The notes: generated by a model from the sequence alone, not told the origin. Positions 47,760-58,112 are shown, numbered from the stretch's first letter. The stretch: 64,000 bases of DNA from Photobacterium sp. GB-56 (GCF_003026105.1 NZ_PYNW01000013.1:1-64000); one strand, 5' to 3'. Numbers and translations: made by a program.

Positions 47760-48878
47760 ATGAAAATACTTTATGGGATCCAAGGTACGGGTAATGGCCA
47801 TATTTCTCGAGCTCGTGAAATGGCACGTGCTTTTGATGGATTAGATTGTGAGGTTGATTATTATTTTTCAGGGCGAGAAAGAGATAAGTTTTTTGATATG
47901 GCCTGCTTTGGTGATTATCAATTGGGAAAAGGGTTGACTTTCGTTACCGAACAAGGCTGTATCCAACGGTTAAAAACATGGCATCAGCTTAATTTACGGC
48001 AATTTCGACAAGAGGTGAAAACGTTAGATTTATCTCGTTATGATTTTGTGTTGAATGATTTTGAGCCCATTACGGCATGGGCTGCAAAACAGCAGAAAGT
48101 GCCCAGTCTCTCGTTAAGTCATCAAGCTGCTTTCCTGTATGATGTGCCAAAAGCGAATGAAAGCGTATTTGATCGATTACTTACACGTTATTTTGCTCCG
48201 ACTCAATATCAAATTGGTCTGCATTGGCACCATTTTAACTGCCCAATATTACCGCCAATTATTCCTTGTTTTGATACACCAAGTTGTCAGCAAAAACCAT
48301 TTATTTTGGTGTATTTACCCTTTGAGTCACTTTCTCAAATTACCGATTTACTCTCTCATTTCCAGCAAGTGAATTTTGTTTGTTATCACCCCGATATTGA
48401 GAGTAAATCACAATGGCAAAACGTGCAGTTGAAACCATTAAGTCGAGAGGGTTTTCATCACCATTTACATTGCTGTAAAGGTGTTGTGGCAAACGGTGGT
48501 TTTGAACTGCCTTCAGAGGCCATTTCTCTAGGGAAAAAATTATTGTTAAAACCACTCCAAGGGCAATTTGAACAAAGTAGTAATGTTGCGACGTTAGCGA
48601 TGATGGGATTAGCGCATGTTACTCCATCATTAGATGTGACGACGATGCGAGTTTGGCTTGATAGCGAGAGTGTTGGGCGGGTTAAAATCCCAGATGTCGC
48701 AAGTGAAGTTAGTAAGTGGTTACTTAATAAGGAGTGGCATGATCTTGATACGCTAAAAGAAGAGTTATGGCAGCAAGTCGAGTTTCCAGAATCAGTTGCT
48801 GAAGCAATGTCTGAGCATTACCCTGAAAGCCAATATATTACGACAACACCTTCGCTTATTAAATCATTGGTGAAATGA
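47760..48878 (+). CDS. MJ1255/VC2487-type glycosyltransferase
   Basis: A 372-aa GT-B-like protein resembling the MJ1255/VC2487 (TIGR00661) family. The opening MKILYGIQGTGNGHISRARE is a classic MurG/UDP-glycosyltransferase glycine-rich start, and the C-terminal GVVANGGFELPSEAISLGKK is the donor-binding region. A soluble or peripheral cytoplasmic enzyme is likely. The donor and acceptor are unknown. It follows the PAP2 gene by 10 bases, and the 324-base gap upstream of leuO follows it. Confidence 0.85.
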   Translation: MKILYGIQGTGNGHISRAREMARAFDGLDCEVDYYFSGRERDKFFDMACFGDYQLGKGLTFVTEQGCIQRLKTWHQLNLRQFRQEVKTLDLSRYDFVLNDFEPITAWAAKQQKVPSLSLSHQAAFLYDVPKANESVFDRLLTRYFAPTQYQIGLHWHHFNCPILPPIIPCFDTPSCQQKPFILVYLPFESLSQITDLLSHFQQVNFVCYHPDIESKSQWQNVQLKPLSREGFHHHLHCCKGVVANGGFELPSEAISLGKKLLLKPLQGQFEQSSNVATLAMMGLAHVTPSLDVTTMRVWLDSESVGRVKIPDVASEVSKWLLNKEWHDLDTLKEELWQQVEFPESVAEAMSEHYPESQYITTTPSLIKSLVK

Positions 48879-49202
48879 ATTAATAGAAAAAATTACTGAT
48901 TATTCTTGAATTTGTTATCGCTTTTCACCTTAAAAAAAGGTCTAAAATTTTATTCATATCTTTTTTTATTTATTTTATGTTTGATTTAAGATTATGATTT
49001 TTTAATGTTTATATTTCTGAATGTGGATTAATTCATACAATCTTCATAATCACTTATATTCTATTATTAGTCTCATCAATTTGTTTGGATAATACTGGTC
49101 TCATCCCAAATCAAGCGGGTTTAGATTAGAAGCAATAATTAAGCTTCTAAGTTACTGAAGGCATAGGACGTGCCGATGAACTCATAAATTTAGAGGCATA
49201 AT
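48879..49202. other. AT-rich leuO upstream region
   Basis: About 320 bases, notably rich in A and T with many T-runs. No gene is seen. In enterobacteria the leuO promoter is silenced by H-NS over AT-rich DNA; a similar arrangement is plausible here. Confidence 0.45.
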
Positions 49203-50156
49203 ATGACACGTAAAACAGCGTCAGTTTTCCCAACAGAAAGTTACTCAATGGAATCAACATTACGTAGTGTTGATCTTAATTTATTAACTGTTTTTGACGC
49301 CGTAATGCAAGAGCAGAACATTACTCGCGCTGCACATAATCTAGGTATGTCACAACCTGCGGTAAGTAATGCAGTTGCGCGCCTTAAAGTAATGTTTAAT
49401 GATGAGCTATTTATTCGTCATGGTCGCGGTATTCAACCCACGCAACGCGCAAAACAATTGTTTGGTCCACTTCGCCAAGCACTGCAATTAGTGAAGAATG
49501 AGTTGCCATGTTCTATCTTTAATCCAATGACATCTAGCCGTACTTTTAAGTTGGCAATTTGCAGCCCCTCAGACATACGTTTTGCACCTCAGATTTTAAA
49601 AGAAATGCACTCCCAAGCTCCTCATTTACGTCTTCAACTTGAAGCAGAATTTGAAGCCGGATTAGCACAGAAATTGCGTTATCAAGAAATTGATTTTGTG
49701 ATTGATTATGTACGCTTTGATGAACAAGGTTTTTGTAGCACAGAATTATTCAGTGATGAACTTGTTGTTATCGCATCTGGAAATCACCCCCGTTTACATG
49801 ACAGTATTTCTGAAGCTGAATTTAATCATGAAATGCACGCCGTATTAAAAACGAACCCTGAAATTAAAGGTTTTGCCGATCATATTTACAATCAAGCGCA
49901 CAGTTACAATGAAGCTTATCAAGGTGCGAGTTTAAGCAATATCATGTATGTGGTCGGTCAATCTGAATTAATAGCGGTAGCGCCTCGTTGGTTAGCAGAA
50001 TCTGTGGCTGATAACCTACACTTAAAAGTGTTAGAGCTTCCCTTTGCGAATAACAAAATTAGCGGTTACCTAAGTTGGCATGAATCTACACAAAAGGATA
50101 AAGGCAATATCTGGATGCGAGATCAGCTAATGACAATTTGTGGCGATTTAACGTAA
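49203..50156 (+). CDS. leuO: LysR-family regulator LeuO
   Basis: A 317-aa LysR-type protein. The winged HTH occupies about residues 20-85, with LRSVDLNLLTVFDAVMQEQ and the LGMSQPAVSNAVARL recognition region; an effector domain follows from about 110. The position between leuABCD and ilvIH matches leuO in E. coli and Vibrio. LeuO is a global antagonist of H-NS and in Vibrio acts with ToxR in bile and acid responses. The N-terminal extension (about 15 residues) is typical. A terminator follows it. Confidence 0.9.
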   Translation: MTRKTASVFPTESYSMESTLRSVDLNLLTVFDAVMQEQNITRAAHNLGMSQPAVSNAVARLKVMFNDELFIRHGRGIQPTQRAKQLFGPLRQALQLVKNELPCSIFNPMTSSRTFKLAICSPSDIRFAPQILKEMHSQAPHLRLQLEAEFEAGLAQKLRYQEIDFVIDYVRFDEQGFCSTELFSDELVVIASGNHPRLHDSISEAEFNHEMHAVLKTNPEIKGFADHIYNQAHSYNEAYQGASLSNIMYVVGQSELIAVAPRWLAESVADNLHLKVLELPFANNKISGYLSWHESTQKDKGNIWMRDQLMTICGDLT

Positions 50157-50178
50157 TAAACCCCATGATATAAACGTG

Positions 50179-50206
50179 AAGGTCAGCACAATTGCTGACC
50201 TTTTTT
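50179..50206 (+). terminator. Terminator of leuO
   Basis: AAGGTCAGCA pairs with TGCTGACCTT around four bases and is followed by a T-run. Confidence 0.92.
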
Positions 50207-50506
50207 GGTTAAAAGCTATCGATATTATAGTGGTAAGAGTTGTCTGCTGTTTCGCAATATGAATAATGCCGCAACGTGAAATAAGGTTGATTTTTTCGTT
50301 CTTCAACCATGTTATTTATAGATTCTTACACTTTTGCTTTTTGATTAAAAAGTCGTTTGATAGCCTTTATTCACAAGGCGTAGAGTAGCGGGTAAGCGTT
50401 GGGAAATATAATTTTATGTGCATTATGGTTGGCTTTTTATAGGCTGAATTGTAGACTGCATATCTCGAATAAGCTTACAAGTGTAAGCTAAAAAAATAGA
50501 GTACTT
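50207..50506. other. Region upstream of acyl-CoA ligase
   Basis: Three hundred bases without a gene, AT-rich, holding the ligase promoter and an 18-bp inverted repeat near its start codon (listed separately). Confidence 0.4.
50472..50489. promoter_or_regulatory. Inverted repeat just before the acyl-CoA ligase
   Basis: AGCTTACAAGTGTAAGCT has 8-bp perfect arms and a two-base centre, ending 17 bases before the start codon. It could be an operator or an RNA hairpin close to the ribosome-binding site. Confidence 0.45.
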
Positions 50507-52330
50507 ATGGCACAACACGATTTTCATATTGTTCACCGCATTCGCAGTCAAGTTTCTCGCTTAGGTGATAAGCCTGCATTACGTCATCAAGTCGATGGTG
50601 AGTGGCAAGATATTAGTTGGAATTGTTTTGGTGAGCAAATTCAGCAACTGGCTTTAGCATTATTGTGCCAAGGCTTACAAGTACAAGATAAAGTTGGCAT
50701 ATTCGCAAACAATATGCCTCGTTGGACTGTTGCTGATTTTGCCGCGTTATACAATCGTTGTATTACCGTTCCTATTTATCCAACAAGTACAGCGCAGCAA
50801 GCGGCTTATATTCTTCAAGACGCAAGTGTAAAAGTACTTTTTGTTGGCGAGCAAGCTCAAATGGATGCGGCTGTTGAAATTGCAGCGCAATGTCCTCAGC
50901 TTGAACGCATTGTTGCATTGTCTGACGATGTTACGATCCCAGAACATCCATTGGCGTGTCATTATAATGAGTTTGTTAAGCAAGCAAGTGGTGAGTATCA
51001 GCTAGAACTTGATACTCGTTTAGCTGAAAAACAAATGGATGATCTGATCACACTGATTTATACCTCGGGTACAACCGGTACGCCGAAAGGGGTCATGTTA
51101 GACTATGCAAATATTGCTTCTCAGATTGAAGCACATGATCAACGTTTAGCATTAGATGAAGGTGATACGTCATTATGCTTCTTACCGTTATCGCATGTCT
51201 TTGAACGCGCATGGACGTTTTACGCACTACATCGTGGTGTTGTAAATTGCTACCTATCAGATACGAATAAATTAAAAGAAGCATTAATCACGGTGAAACC
51301 GCACTATATGTCAGCGGTTCCTCGTGTATTTGAAAAAATCTATTCAGGTATTCACGATAAAGTCTCTCGCGCACCCTTACACCGCAAAATGATATTTACC
51401 TGGGCGGTGAACATGGGCGCTAAGATGTCTGCTGCCCGTCAAGAATGTCGTGAGCCATCTTGGTTATTGAAGAAGTCTTATGCGTTAGCCGAGAAAGTGG
51501 TGCTATCTAAACTACAGGCAGTACTCGGTGGTAATATTAAATTTATGCCATGTGGTGGTGCGAAATTAGATGCGGGCATTGGACGCTTTTTTCATGCGAT
51601 TGGAATTAACGTTAAGTTAGGTTACGGCATGACAGAAACCACAGCGACGGTTTCTTGTTGGGATGACAGCTGTTATAACCCTGATTCTATTGGTATGCCA
51701 ATGCCTGGTGCTGAAGTTAAAATTGGCGAGCAGAATGAAATTTTAGTTCGTGGTCCAATGATTATGCGTGGCTATTACAATATGCCAGAAGAAACCGCGA
51801 AAAATTTCACTGAAGATGGCTTCTTGAAAACCGGTGATGCGGGTTATCTTGATGATCAAGGTAACTTGTTTATCACAGATCGTATTAAAGAGTTAATGAA
51901 GACGTCTGGTGGTAAATATATTGCACCGCAAGTGATTGAAGGTGCGATAGGTAAAGATCACTTTATTGAGCAGATAGCTGTGATTGCTGATACTCGTAAG
52001 TTTGTATCAGCCTTGATTGTTCCGTGTTTTGAAACGCTTGAAGAACATGCACGCGAATTAAATATCAAATACAAAGACCGTTTAGAGCTGATCAAACATA
52101 GCCAAATTGTCGAGTTGATTGAAAAGCGTGTTGTGGAGCTACAAAAAGATTTAGCACGTTTTGAACAAGTGAAAAAATTTACATTGTTACCTAAATCATT
52201 TTCGATGGACAAAGGCGAGTTAACGCCGACTCAAAAACTTCGTCGAAAAGTGATTCAAGATCGTTATCACAAAGAAATTGAACATATGTATGAGGAAAGC
52301 CATAAAAAGGCCTCTCATAAAGACAAGTAA
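50507..52330 (+). CDS. Long-chain fatty acid--CoA ligase (FAA1-like)
   Basis: A 607-aa AMP-forming acyl-CoA synthetase. The P-loop [17 protein letters not shown] is near residue 185, [12 protein letters not shown] near 372, and the adenylate signature [16 protein letters not shown] and [18 protein letters not shown] follow. It activates long-chain fatty acids for degradation or phospholipid incorporation. It resembles the eukaryotic-like FAA1/AMP-binding group, rather than E. coli FadD, which is shorter (561 aa). It lies between leuO and ilvI, as a single-gene unit with its own terminator. Confidence 0.9.
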   Translation: MAQHDFHIVHRIRSQVSRLGDKPALRHQVDGEWQDISWNCFGEQIQQLALALLCQGLQVQDKVGIFANNMPRWTVADFAALYNRCITVPIYPTSTAQQAAYILQDASVKVLFVGEQAQMDAAVEIAAQCPQLERIVALSDDVTIPEHPLACHYNEFVKQASGEYQLELDTRLAEKQMDDLITLIYTSGTTGTPKGVMLDYANIASQIEAHDQRLALDEGDTSLCFLPLSHVFERAWTFYALHRGVVNCYLSDTNKLKEALITVKPHYMSAVPRVFEKIYSGIHDKVSRAPLHRKMIFTWAVNMGAKMSAARQECREPSWLLKKSYALAEKVVLSKLQAVLGGNIKFMPCGGAKLDAGIGRFFHAIGINVKLGYGMTETTATVSCWDDSCYNPDSIGMPMPGAEVKIGEQNEILVRGPMIMRGYYNMPEETAKNFTEDGFLKTGDAGYLDDQGNLFITDRIKELMKTSGGKYIAPQVIEGAIGKDHFIEQIAVIADTRKFVSALIVPCFETLEEHARELNIKYKDRLELIKHSQIVELIEKRVVELQKDLARFEQVKKFTLLPKSFSMDKGELTPTQKLRRKVIQDRYHKEIEHMYEESHKKASHKDK

Positions 52331-52350
52331 TGTTTTATTTTTAATAAATT

Positions 52351-52375
52351 AAGGAGCCGTTATGGCTCCTTTTTT
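52351..52375 (+). terminator. Terminator of acyl-CoA ligase
   Basis: AAGGAGCC and GGCTCCTT around GTTAT, followed by T's. Confidence 0.92.
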
Positions 52376-52656
52376 ATTTTATCCAGTAACATATTTGGCA
52401 ATAAAACTATGCAGTGGTTATTAATGTGCCTAGATGGTTTTATTGACCTGTAAAAAGTCATAAAACAGCAATTTTTAAGATTTTAAAATCAAAGTCGACT
52501 TTTCCTCTAGATTCAAATGCTGCAAAAGCGTTAAAGTTGTTGCAGGTAACTGTGTGTTGTTATGGCATTGCGCAGTATACATAGCATGAATTATTCATGG
52601 CGTTTATTAGGCTAAAAATAAGCCCTAACTATGTTTCATCGACCTGGAGACAAAAT
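52376..52656. other. ilvI upstream region
   Basis: About 280 bases, AT-rich, with T/A tracts. In E. coli the ilvIH promoter is activated by Lrp through several upstream sites; no site was verified here. No leucine- or valine-rich leader peptide was found. A 9-codon frame MNYSWRLLG at 52587 is too short to support. Confidence 0.4.
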
Positions 52657-54375
52657 ATGGAGATGTTGTCCGGCGCTGATATGATCGTACGTTCTATGAT
52701 CGATCAAGGCGTTAAGCATATATTCGGCTACCCTGGTGGCTCTGTTCTTGATATCTACGATGCCCTTCATGAGAAAAGCGATATTGAACATGTTCTTGTT
52801 CGTCATGAACAAGCTGCAGTTCATATGGCAGACGGCTATGCGCGTGCTACGGGTGATGTAGGTGTTGTACTGGTGACCTCTGGTCCTGGCGCAACGAATG
52901 CTATTACTGGTATTGCAACGGCTTATATGGATTCAATTCCTATGGTCGTGTTATCAGGGCAGGTAATGAGTAGCTTAATTGGTAACGATGCATTCCAAGA
53001 ATGTGACATGGTTGGGATCTCACGCCCAGTCGTTAAACATAGCTTTCTTGTAACCAAACCTGAAGACATCCCTGAAATCATCAAAAAAGCCTTCTATATA
53101 GCATCTACAGGCCGTCCTGGTCCTGTTGTGGTTGATATCCCTAAAGATATGTTAAACCCTGCTGAAGCATATCCATATCAATATCCAGAATCGATTTCCT
53201 TACGTTCATATAATCCGACGACCCAAGGTCATAAAGGACAAATTAAACGTGGTGTTAAAGCGCTATTATCTGCGAAAAAGCCAGTATTGTATGTCGGTGG
53301 CGGTGCCATCATGTCATCGTGTAGCGAGCAATTGATTGAGCTTGCTGAGTCATTAAACATTCCTGTTGTAAATACCCTGATGGGGTTAGGGGCATTCCCT
53401 GGTACACATAAACAGTGTTTAGGTATGTTGGGTATGCATGGCACTTATGAAGCGAATATGGCAATGCATAACGCAGATCTTATATTTGGTATTGGGGTGC
53501 GTTTTGATGATCGTACGACCAACAACTTAGAAAAGTACTGCCCTGACGCAACGATCATGCACATAGATATTGATCCTTCATCAATATCTAAAACCGTATC
53601 AGCAGATATTCCTATCGTGGGATCGGCGGATACCGTATTAAATAGCATGCTTAAATTATTGAAAGAGCATGAAGTTAAAAATGATCAACAAGAGATCGTG
53701 CAATGGTGGCAATCAATTGAATCGTGGCGTGAACGTGAATGTTTAAGTTATGACACTGATGGCGATCGTATTAAACCACAGCAAGTCATTGAAGTGCTTC
53801 ACCGCTTAACGAATGGCGAAGCTTATGTCTCTTCTGATGTTGGTCAGCATCAAATGTTTGCCGCGCTTTATTACCCGTTTGATAAGCCACGTCGTTGGAT
53901 TAACTCTGGTGGTTTAGGCACGATGGGTTTTGGTTTGCCTGCTGCGATGGGAGTGAAGTTTGCTTTGCCTGATGAAGAAGTGGTGTGTGTAACTGGTGAT
54001 GGCAGTATTCAGATGAATATTCAAGAGCTATCTACGGCGCTGCAATATGATATCCCAGTTAAGATTATTAACTTAAATAACCGATTCCTAGGCATGGTAA
54101 AACAGTGGCAAGATATGATCTATCAAGGTCGCCACTCTCATTCATACATGGACTCTGTGCCTGATTTTGCGGCTATCGCTGAAGCTTATGGCCATGTCGG
54201 TGTGCGAATTTCAGATCCTAATAAATTAGAAAGTGAACTAGAGAAAGCGTTAGCACTAAAAGATAAATTAGTCTTTATTGATATCAGTGTTGATGAAACA
54301 GAGCATGTTTACCCAATGCTTATCCGTGGTGGTGCAATGAATGAGATGTGGTTAAGCAAGACGGAGAGAACATAA
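52657..54375 (+). CDS. ilvI: Acetolactate synthase III large subunit
   Basis: A 572-aa TPP enzyme (E. coli IlvI: 574 aa) making acetolactate or acetohydroxybutyrate for branched-chain amino acids. [21 protein letters not shown] is the N-terminus, [18 protein letters not shown] holds the conserved TPP glutamate region, and [17 protein letters not shown] binds TPP-Mg. FAD-binding segment NPDC-type core lies in the middle. The chosen ATG has GGAG 8 bases upstream; the frame extends 20 codons further. It couples with ilvH by TAATG. Confidence 0.96.
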   Translation: MEMLSGADMIVRSMIDQGVKHIFGYPGGSVLDIYDALHEKSDIEHVLVRHEQAAVHMADGYARATGDVGVVLVTSGPGATNAITGIATAYMDSIPMVVLSGQVMSSLIGNDAFQECDMVGISRPVVKHSFLVTKPEDIPEIIKKAFYIASTGRPGPVVVDIPKDMLNPAEAYPYQYPESISLRSYNPTTQGHKGQIKRGVKALLSAKKPVLYVGGGAIMSSCSEQLIELAESLNIPVVNTLMGLGAFPGTHKQCLGMLGMHGTYEANMAMHNADLIFGIGVRFDDRTTNNLEKYCPDATIMHIDIDPSSISKTVSADIPIVGSADTVLNSMLKLLKEHEVKNDQQEIVQWWQSIESWRERECLSYDTDGDRIKPQQVIEVLHRLTNGEAYVSSDVGQHQMFAALYYPFDKPRRWINSGGLGTMGFGLPAAMGVKFALPDEEVVCVTGDGSIQMNIQELSTALQYDIPVKIINLNNRFLGMVKQWQDMIYQGRHSHSYMDSVPDFAAIAEAYGHVGVRISDPNKLESELEKALALKDKLVFIDISVDETEHVYPMLIRGGAMNEMWLSKTERT

Positions 54376-54872
54376 TGCGTAGAATTATTTCAGTATTACT
54401 TGAAAACCAACCGGGCGCATTATCTCGTGTGGTGGGGCTATTTTCTCAACGTGGTTACAATATCGAGTCACTTACTGTTGCGCCGACTGACGATCCAACG
54501 TTGTCTCGTTTGAACATCACGACCAATGTGAAAAATGAATCGGCTTATGAGCAAATTGAAAAACACCTTCATAAGCTGATTGATATTTTAAAAGTCAGTA
54601 ACATTACTGAATCAGAGCATGTTGAGCGTGAATTAATGCTTACCAAAGTCAAAGCAAGTGGTTTTGCGCGAGCAGAAGTTAAACGTACTGCAGATATTTT
54701 CCGTGGACAGATTATTGATGTGACAAGCCAAATTTATACGATTCAATTAATCGGTACAGGTGAAAAACTTGATGCATTTCTAGCGGCAGTAGGTGAAGCG
54801 ACAGAAATTATTGAAGTCGCTCGAAGTGGCGTAGTAGGCATGGCTCGAGGAGAGCGTGCATTAAAGGCGTAA
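54375..54872 (+). CDS. ilvH: Acetolactate synthase III small subunit
   Basis: A 165-aa regulatory subunit (E. coli IlvH: 163 aa) conferring valine inhibition. The ACT domain begins [21 protein letters not shown] with [15 protein letters not shown], and the C-terminal ALS_ss_C domain follows (about 85-165). The ATG overlaps the ilvI stop by one base (TAATG), a typical translational coupling. A terminator follows. Confidence 0.96.
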   Translation: MRRIISVLLENQPGALSRVVGLFSQRGYNIESLTVAPTDDPTLSRLNITTNVKNESAYEQIEKHLHKLIDILKVSNITESEHVERELMLTKVKASGFARAEVKRTADIFRGQIIDVTSQIYTIQLIGTGEKLDAFLAAVGEATEIIEVARSGVVGMARGERALKA

Positions 54873-54893
54873 TTGTATAGCGCACTTATTAAC

Positions 54894-54934
54894 AAAGCCG
54901 ATTGTCGTAATAAGCAATCGGCTTTAGTTTTTTT
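54894..54934 (+). terminator. Terminator of ilvIH
   Basis: AAAGCCGATTG pairs perfectly with CAATCGGCTTT around a ten-base loop, and a T-run follows after AG. Confidence 0.9.
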
Positions 54935-55007
54935 AATACATAGATATCGACTAACCTTTAGTAAGGAGCAGAAGGCAGGGAAGCGCTTATACCATATGAG
55001 GTAAGCG

Positions 55008-55139
55008 ATGCTGCGGCAATTTTTGGTCCGATTAACCACAGCTATTCTCGTTATTTTAGGCTGTAAAGTGAGTGCAATTTACTTTTTGTTAGTTGTATTA
55101 CTGTTAAACACCCACCATAAAGAGATCTTTGGCTGGTAA
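55008..55139 (+). CDS. Putative 43-aa small membrane protein
   Basis: ATG is preceded by TATGAGGTAAGCG, a good ribosome-binding site (GAGG, 6 bases). The 43-codon frame opens MLRQFLVRLTTAILVILGCK, continues with a second hydrophobic stretch (IYFLLVVLLL region), ends NTHHKEIFGW and TAA. Two closely spaced hydrophobic segments suggest a hairpin or a single long membrane helix. A strong terminator begins 3 bases after the stop, so ribosome-binding site, frame and terminator form one transcription unit between ilvH and the GntR gene. No family is recognised. Confidence 0.6.
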   Translation: MLRQFLVRLTTAILVILGCKVSAIYFLLVVLLLNTHHKEIFGW

Positions 55140-55141
55140 TC

Positions 55142-55177
55142 AAAAAAGCTCGTTAATTGTATTAACGAGCTTTTTAT
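55142..55177. terminator. Terminator after the 43-aa gene, shared with GntR gene
   Basis: AAAAAGCTCGTTAAT pairs with ATTAACGAGCTTTTT (15 bp, three-base loop), with A's before and T's after. It can serve both the 43-aa gene and the convergent GntR gene. Confidence 0.93.
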
Positions 55178-55192
55178 TTAGTATTGAAAAGG

Positions 55193-55846
55193 TTAGAGGT
55201 GGTTTTTTATATCATCAACCGCTCTTTCAAAGTGGGTCTGCATGATTTTCTGTGCGAGCTCTATATCACGATCAAGGACTGCTTTCATTAAGGCTTCGTG
55301 TTCCCCTTGATCGTTGTAACGATCTTCAGCTTGTCGTGTTTTACTCACCCAAATATGACGATAACGTTTTATTTGATCATAGATATCATTATAGATATCA
55401 AGCATTACAGGAGAGTTGGAACTGGTTAAAATAGCGGTATGAAAATCACTATGTCGTTGCTCCCATTCTGATAAATCAGTGTCATCAAGTGCTGGATCTA
55501 AGCGACTGAGTTTGTGATAGGTCGTTAAGATATTGAGTTCCCAAGCTTCATCACCTTGTGTGATCGCACGTGTTAGTAGCTCTCGAGAGATAACATTATT
55601 AGCACTAAAAAGATCTTGTAGTTCTTCAATTGAAACGGGGGCGACCCAACATCCTTTTTGTGGTGCAAATTTAACGTACTTTTTCCATGATAATTGTACT
55701 AAGGCTTCTCTAATTGGAGATGCGCCTACGTTGTATCGCTCTTTAAGATCAGCAACAACGAGCTTTTGGCCTGGAGTCAGTTTACCGAGCAAGATATCTT
55801 GTCGGATGATCTCCATAACCTGATTCGTTAAAGTCGGGCTAGACAC
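55193..55846 (-). CDS. GntR/FCD family transcriptional regulator
   Basis: A 217-aa regulator. The N-terminal winged HTH (about 1-75) has NQVMEIIRQDILLGKLTPGQ and the recognition part VGASPIREALVQLS. A FCD ligand domain fills about 85-217, with D and H residues (HSDFHTAILTSS, QGEHEALMKAVLDRD) that usually hold a metal. Start is GTG with AGAGG 7 bases upstream. FCD regulators commonly control catabolism of sugar acids or dicarboxylates. No target enzyme lies beside it, so its regulon is unknown. Confidence 0.88.
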   Translation of the reverse strand: MSSPTLTNQVMEIIRQDILLGKLTPGQKLVVADLKERYNVGASPIREALVQLSWKKYVKFAPQKGCWVAPVSIEELQDLFSANNVISRELLTRAITQGDEAWELNILTTYHKLSRLDPALDDTDLSEWEQRHSDFHTAILTSSNSPVMLDIYNDIYDQIKRYRHIWVSKTRQAEDRYNDQGEHEALMKAVLDRDIELAQKIMQTHFERAVDDIKNHL

Positions 55847-56132
55847 GTCAATCCTCTTCAGCTTCTTAAATTCTCGTTATTATTATTATTGAGAATTTAT
55901 CGTCTTGTTATATATGAATTTATTAGCAATTTGAGACTAAAGTATACATTGGTTTGTTTATTGCTTAAACATTTTAGGTGCTATTTGATCATTTATAGAA
56001 GGGGTATCATATAAGTGATGGCTAACATAATGATGTCGCATTCCCTAAAGTAAGGGCTATCACGTATTTATTGTTAAGATTAAAAGGGGCACCTTAAGGG
56101 GGAGGATGTTTAAGGTGTTAAGAGAATAAAAT
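55847..56132. other. GntR gene - pykF intergenic region
   Basis: About 290 bases without a gene, mostly the promoter side of the GntR gene. One inverted repeat (56090-56117: CACCTTAA and TTAAGGTG around GGGGGAGGATGT) is visible; role unknown. Confidence 0.35.
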
Positions 56133-56160
56133 AAAAAAGGAGCCACAAGAGCTCCTTTTT
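56133..56160 (-). terminator. Terminator of pykF
   Basis: On the minus strand AAAAAGGAGC and GCTCCTTTTT pair around a seven-base loop, with further T's. It starts 20 bases after the pykF stop. Confidence 0.9.
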
Positions 56161-56179
56161 GTACATCTGTAGGTACGAA

Positions 56180-57592
56180 TTAAAGTACGTGTACAGATGC
56201 TGTGTTTGTAGTACCTGAAGCGACTAGAGCACCAGAAACCATAACAACGATGTCGCCTTTAGCACCAAGACCTGTTTCAAGCGCTAGCTCTTTACCGCGT
56301 AGGTAGAATGCATCAGTGCTTTCAATTGAATCAACAACAACAGGTGTAACACCTTTAGAAAGACATAGCTGAGCTGCTGTCTTAGTATTTGTTGTTACAG
56401 CAAGAATGCGTGCTGTTGGGAAGTACTTACGTACAGAGCGAGCTGACTTACCAGCTTCAGTAGCAACGATAATTAGCGGAGCGTTTAGTTTCTCAGCTGT
56501 ATCTACTGCACCTTTACATACCGCTTCTGTGATACGTAGACGAGGGCTATCTAGACGAGAACCTAGCTCTGGCTTAACAACGTAATCAGTACGTGCACAG
56601 ATTTGCGCCATGATAGTGACAGCTTCAATTGGGTATTTACCCTTCGCTGACTCACCAGAAAGCATTACTGCATCTGTACCATCCATGATTGCGTTAGCAA
56701 CATCGCCCGCTTCTGCGCGAGTTGGACGTGGGTTCTTGATCATAGAATCAAGCATTTGAGTTGCAGTGATAACCACTTTACGTGCGCGGTTACACTTCTC
56801 GATCATCATCTTCTGAGCGAAGATTACTTCTTCTACTGGGATCTCAACACCTAGGTCACCACGAGCAACCATGATACCGTCAGATGCATCAAGGATAGCG
56901 TCGAAGTTATCAACACCTTCTTGGTTTTCGATCTTAGAAATGATTTGGATGTTTTCGCCACCGTTAGCGGTTAGAAGCGCACGGATTTCTTGTACGTCTT
57001 CAGCTTTACGGATGAAAGATGCAGCAACGAAATCAACACCTTGCTCACAACCGAACTTAAGGTCAGCTTTGTCTTTTTCAGCAAGCGCAGGCAGTTTTAC
57101 AGAAACGCCAGGTAGGTTAACACCTTTGTTTTCGCCTAAGTCACCGTTGTTAAGTACTTTACACTTAACTTCAGTATCAGTTGTTTCTAACACTTCCATT
57201 TCGATTAGACCGTCGTCTACTAGGATAGTGTTACCTTTTGTTAGGTCTTTAGCAAAACCTGGGTAAGTTACTGCAACGCAGTTTTGGTTACCTACAACTG
57301 AAGTGTCAGTTGTAAATGTAAAATCTTGACCAGCTACTAGAGAGAAGTCTTGACCGCCTTCTAGTTTGATTGTACGAATTTCAGGGCCTTTAGTATCTAA
57401 CAGGATTGCTAGCTCTTTGCCTGTATTAGCCATTACTTCGCGTAGGTTACGAATACGTTGGCCGTGCTCTTCGAAGTCACCGTGTGAGAAGTTAAGACGC
57501 ATTACGTTCATACCAGCGTTAGCTAGTTTAGTAAGCATTTCTACAGATTCAGTTTTAGGTCCAATCGTACATACGATCTTGGTCTTTTTCAT
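56180..57592 (-). CDS. pykF: Pyruvate kinase I
   Basis: A 470-aa glycolytic enzyme (E. coli PykF: 470 aa) making ATP and pyruvate from PEP. It begins [20 protein letters not shown]. The active-site Lys is in [14 protein letters not shown], and [24 protein letters not shown] is the metal/PEP motif. The C-terminal fructose-1,6-bisphosphate domain follows. I start at [15 protein letters not shown] lies 10 bases upstream and the frame extends 27 codons further without family support. Length and N-terminus identify the FBP-activated type. Confidence 0.96.
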   Translation of the reverse strand: MKKTKIVCTIGPKTESVEMLTKLANAGMNVMRLNFSHGDFEEHGQRIRNLREVMANTGKELAILLDTKGPEIRTIKLEGGQDFSLVAGQDFTFTTDTSVVGNQNCVAVTYPGFAKDLTKGNTILVDDGLIEMEVLETTDTEVKCKVLNNGDLGENKGVNLPGVSVKLPALAEKDKADLKFGCEQGVDFVAASFIRKAEDVQEIRALLTANGGENIQIISKIENQEGVDNFDAILDASDGIMVARGDLGVEIPVEEVIFAQKMMIEKCNRARKVVITATQMLDSMIKNPRPTRAEAGDVANAIMDGTDAVMLSGESAKGKYPIEAVTIMAQICARTDYVVKPELGSRLDSPRLRITEAVCKGAVDTAEKLNAPLIIVATEAGKSARSVRKYFPTARILAVTTNTKTAAQLCLSKGVTPVVVDSIESTDAFYLRGKELALETGLGAKGDIVVMVSGALVASGTTNTASVHVL

Positions 57593-58112
57593 TGAGGGTC
57601 TCTCCAGACGAACTTTTACCCAAGGGGAAATTATCATCATAGAACCAATGTTCTCATCTGATTGCTGTGTCACTACATCCTAAATGAGAGAATAGTTACT
57701 ACGATGGTTGTAATAAAAAACTCGATAAACATTACTTTATAAAAACGTTGGCGCTTTGATAAAGTGACAGTACAAATTTTTATTGTTACTTATCGTTGGT
57801 TAGATCTTGATACTTGCGTTAATTAATAATATCAAACAGTTTATTGGATATGAGTTTAACGAGCGCAACATTATAGCAGAACTCTTATGATTTGCACTTA
57901 GAGTTAAGAGTCAAAATCGTCTCATTGTTATGTGACGTAACGATGATGATTATGCTGAAAAATAAAAATAAAGTATTGTTATTTATCAAGACTTGAAGGG
58001 TTATTTAATATTGTCTTTAGGCTGTAACATATTCTGTTGTGGTGAATAATTATCAAAGTAATTGATGAAATCACAATAATGGCTTTTGTGATCTGAATCT
58101 GAAAGACTGTAG
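57593..58112. other. pykF upstream region
   Basis: About 520 bases without a gene. It holds the pykF promoter region and is AT-rich. I looked for Cra (FruR) operators and FNR boxes and saw no convincing match. Confidence 0.4.

Noticed and set aside
52587..52616. Nine-codon ORF before ilvI as leader peptide
   Set aside because: It is too short, lacks branched-chain codon enrichment and has no following attenuator.
57593..58112. Cra or FNR operator of pykF
   Set aside because: TTGATA...TATCAA arms at about 57806-57834 are 17 bases apart, too far for an FNR box, and no Cra consensus was found.
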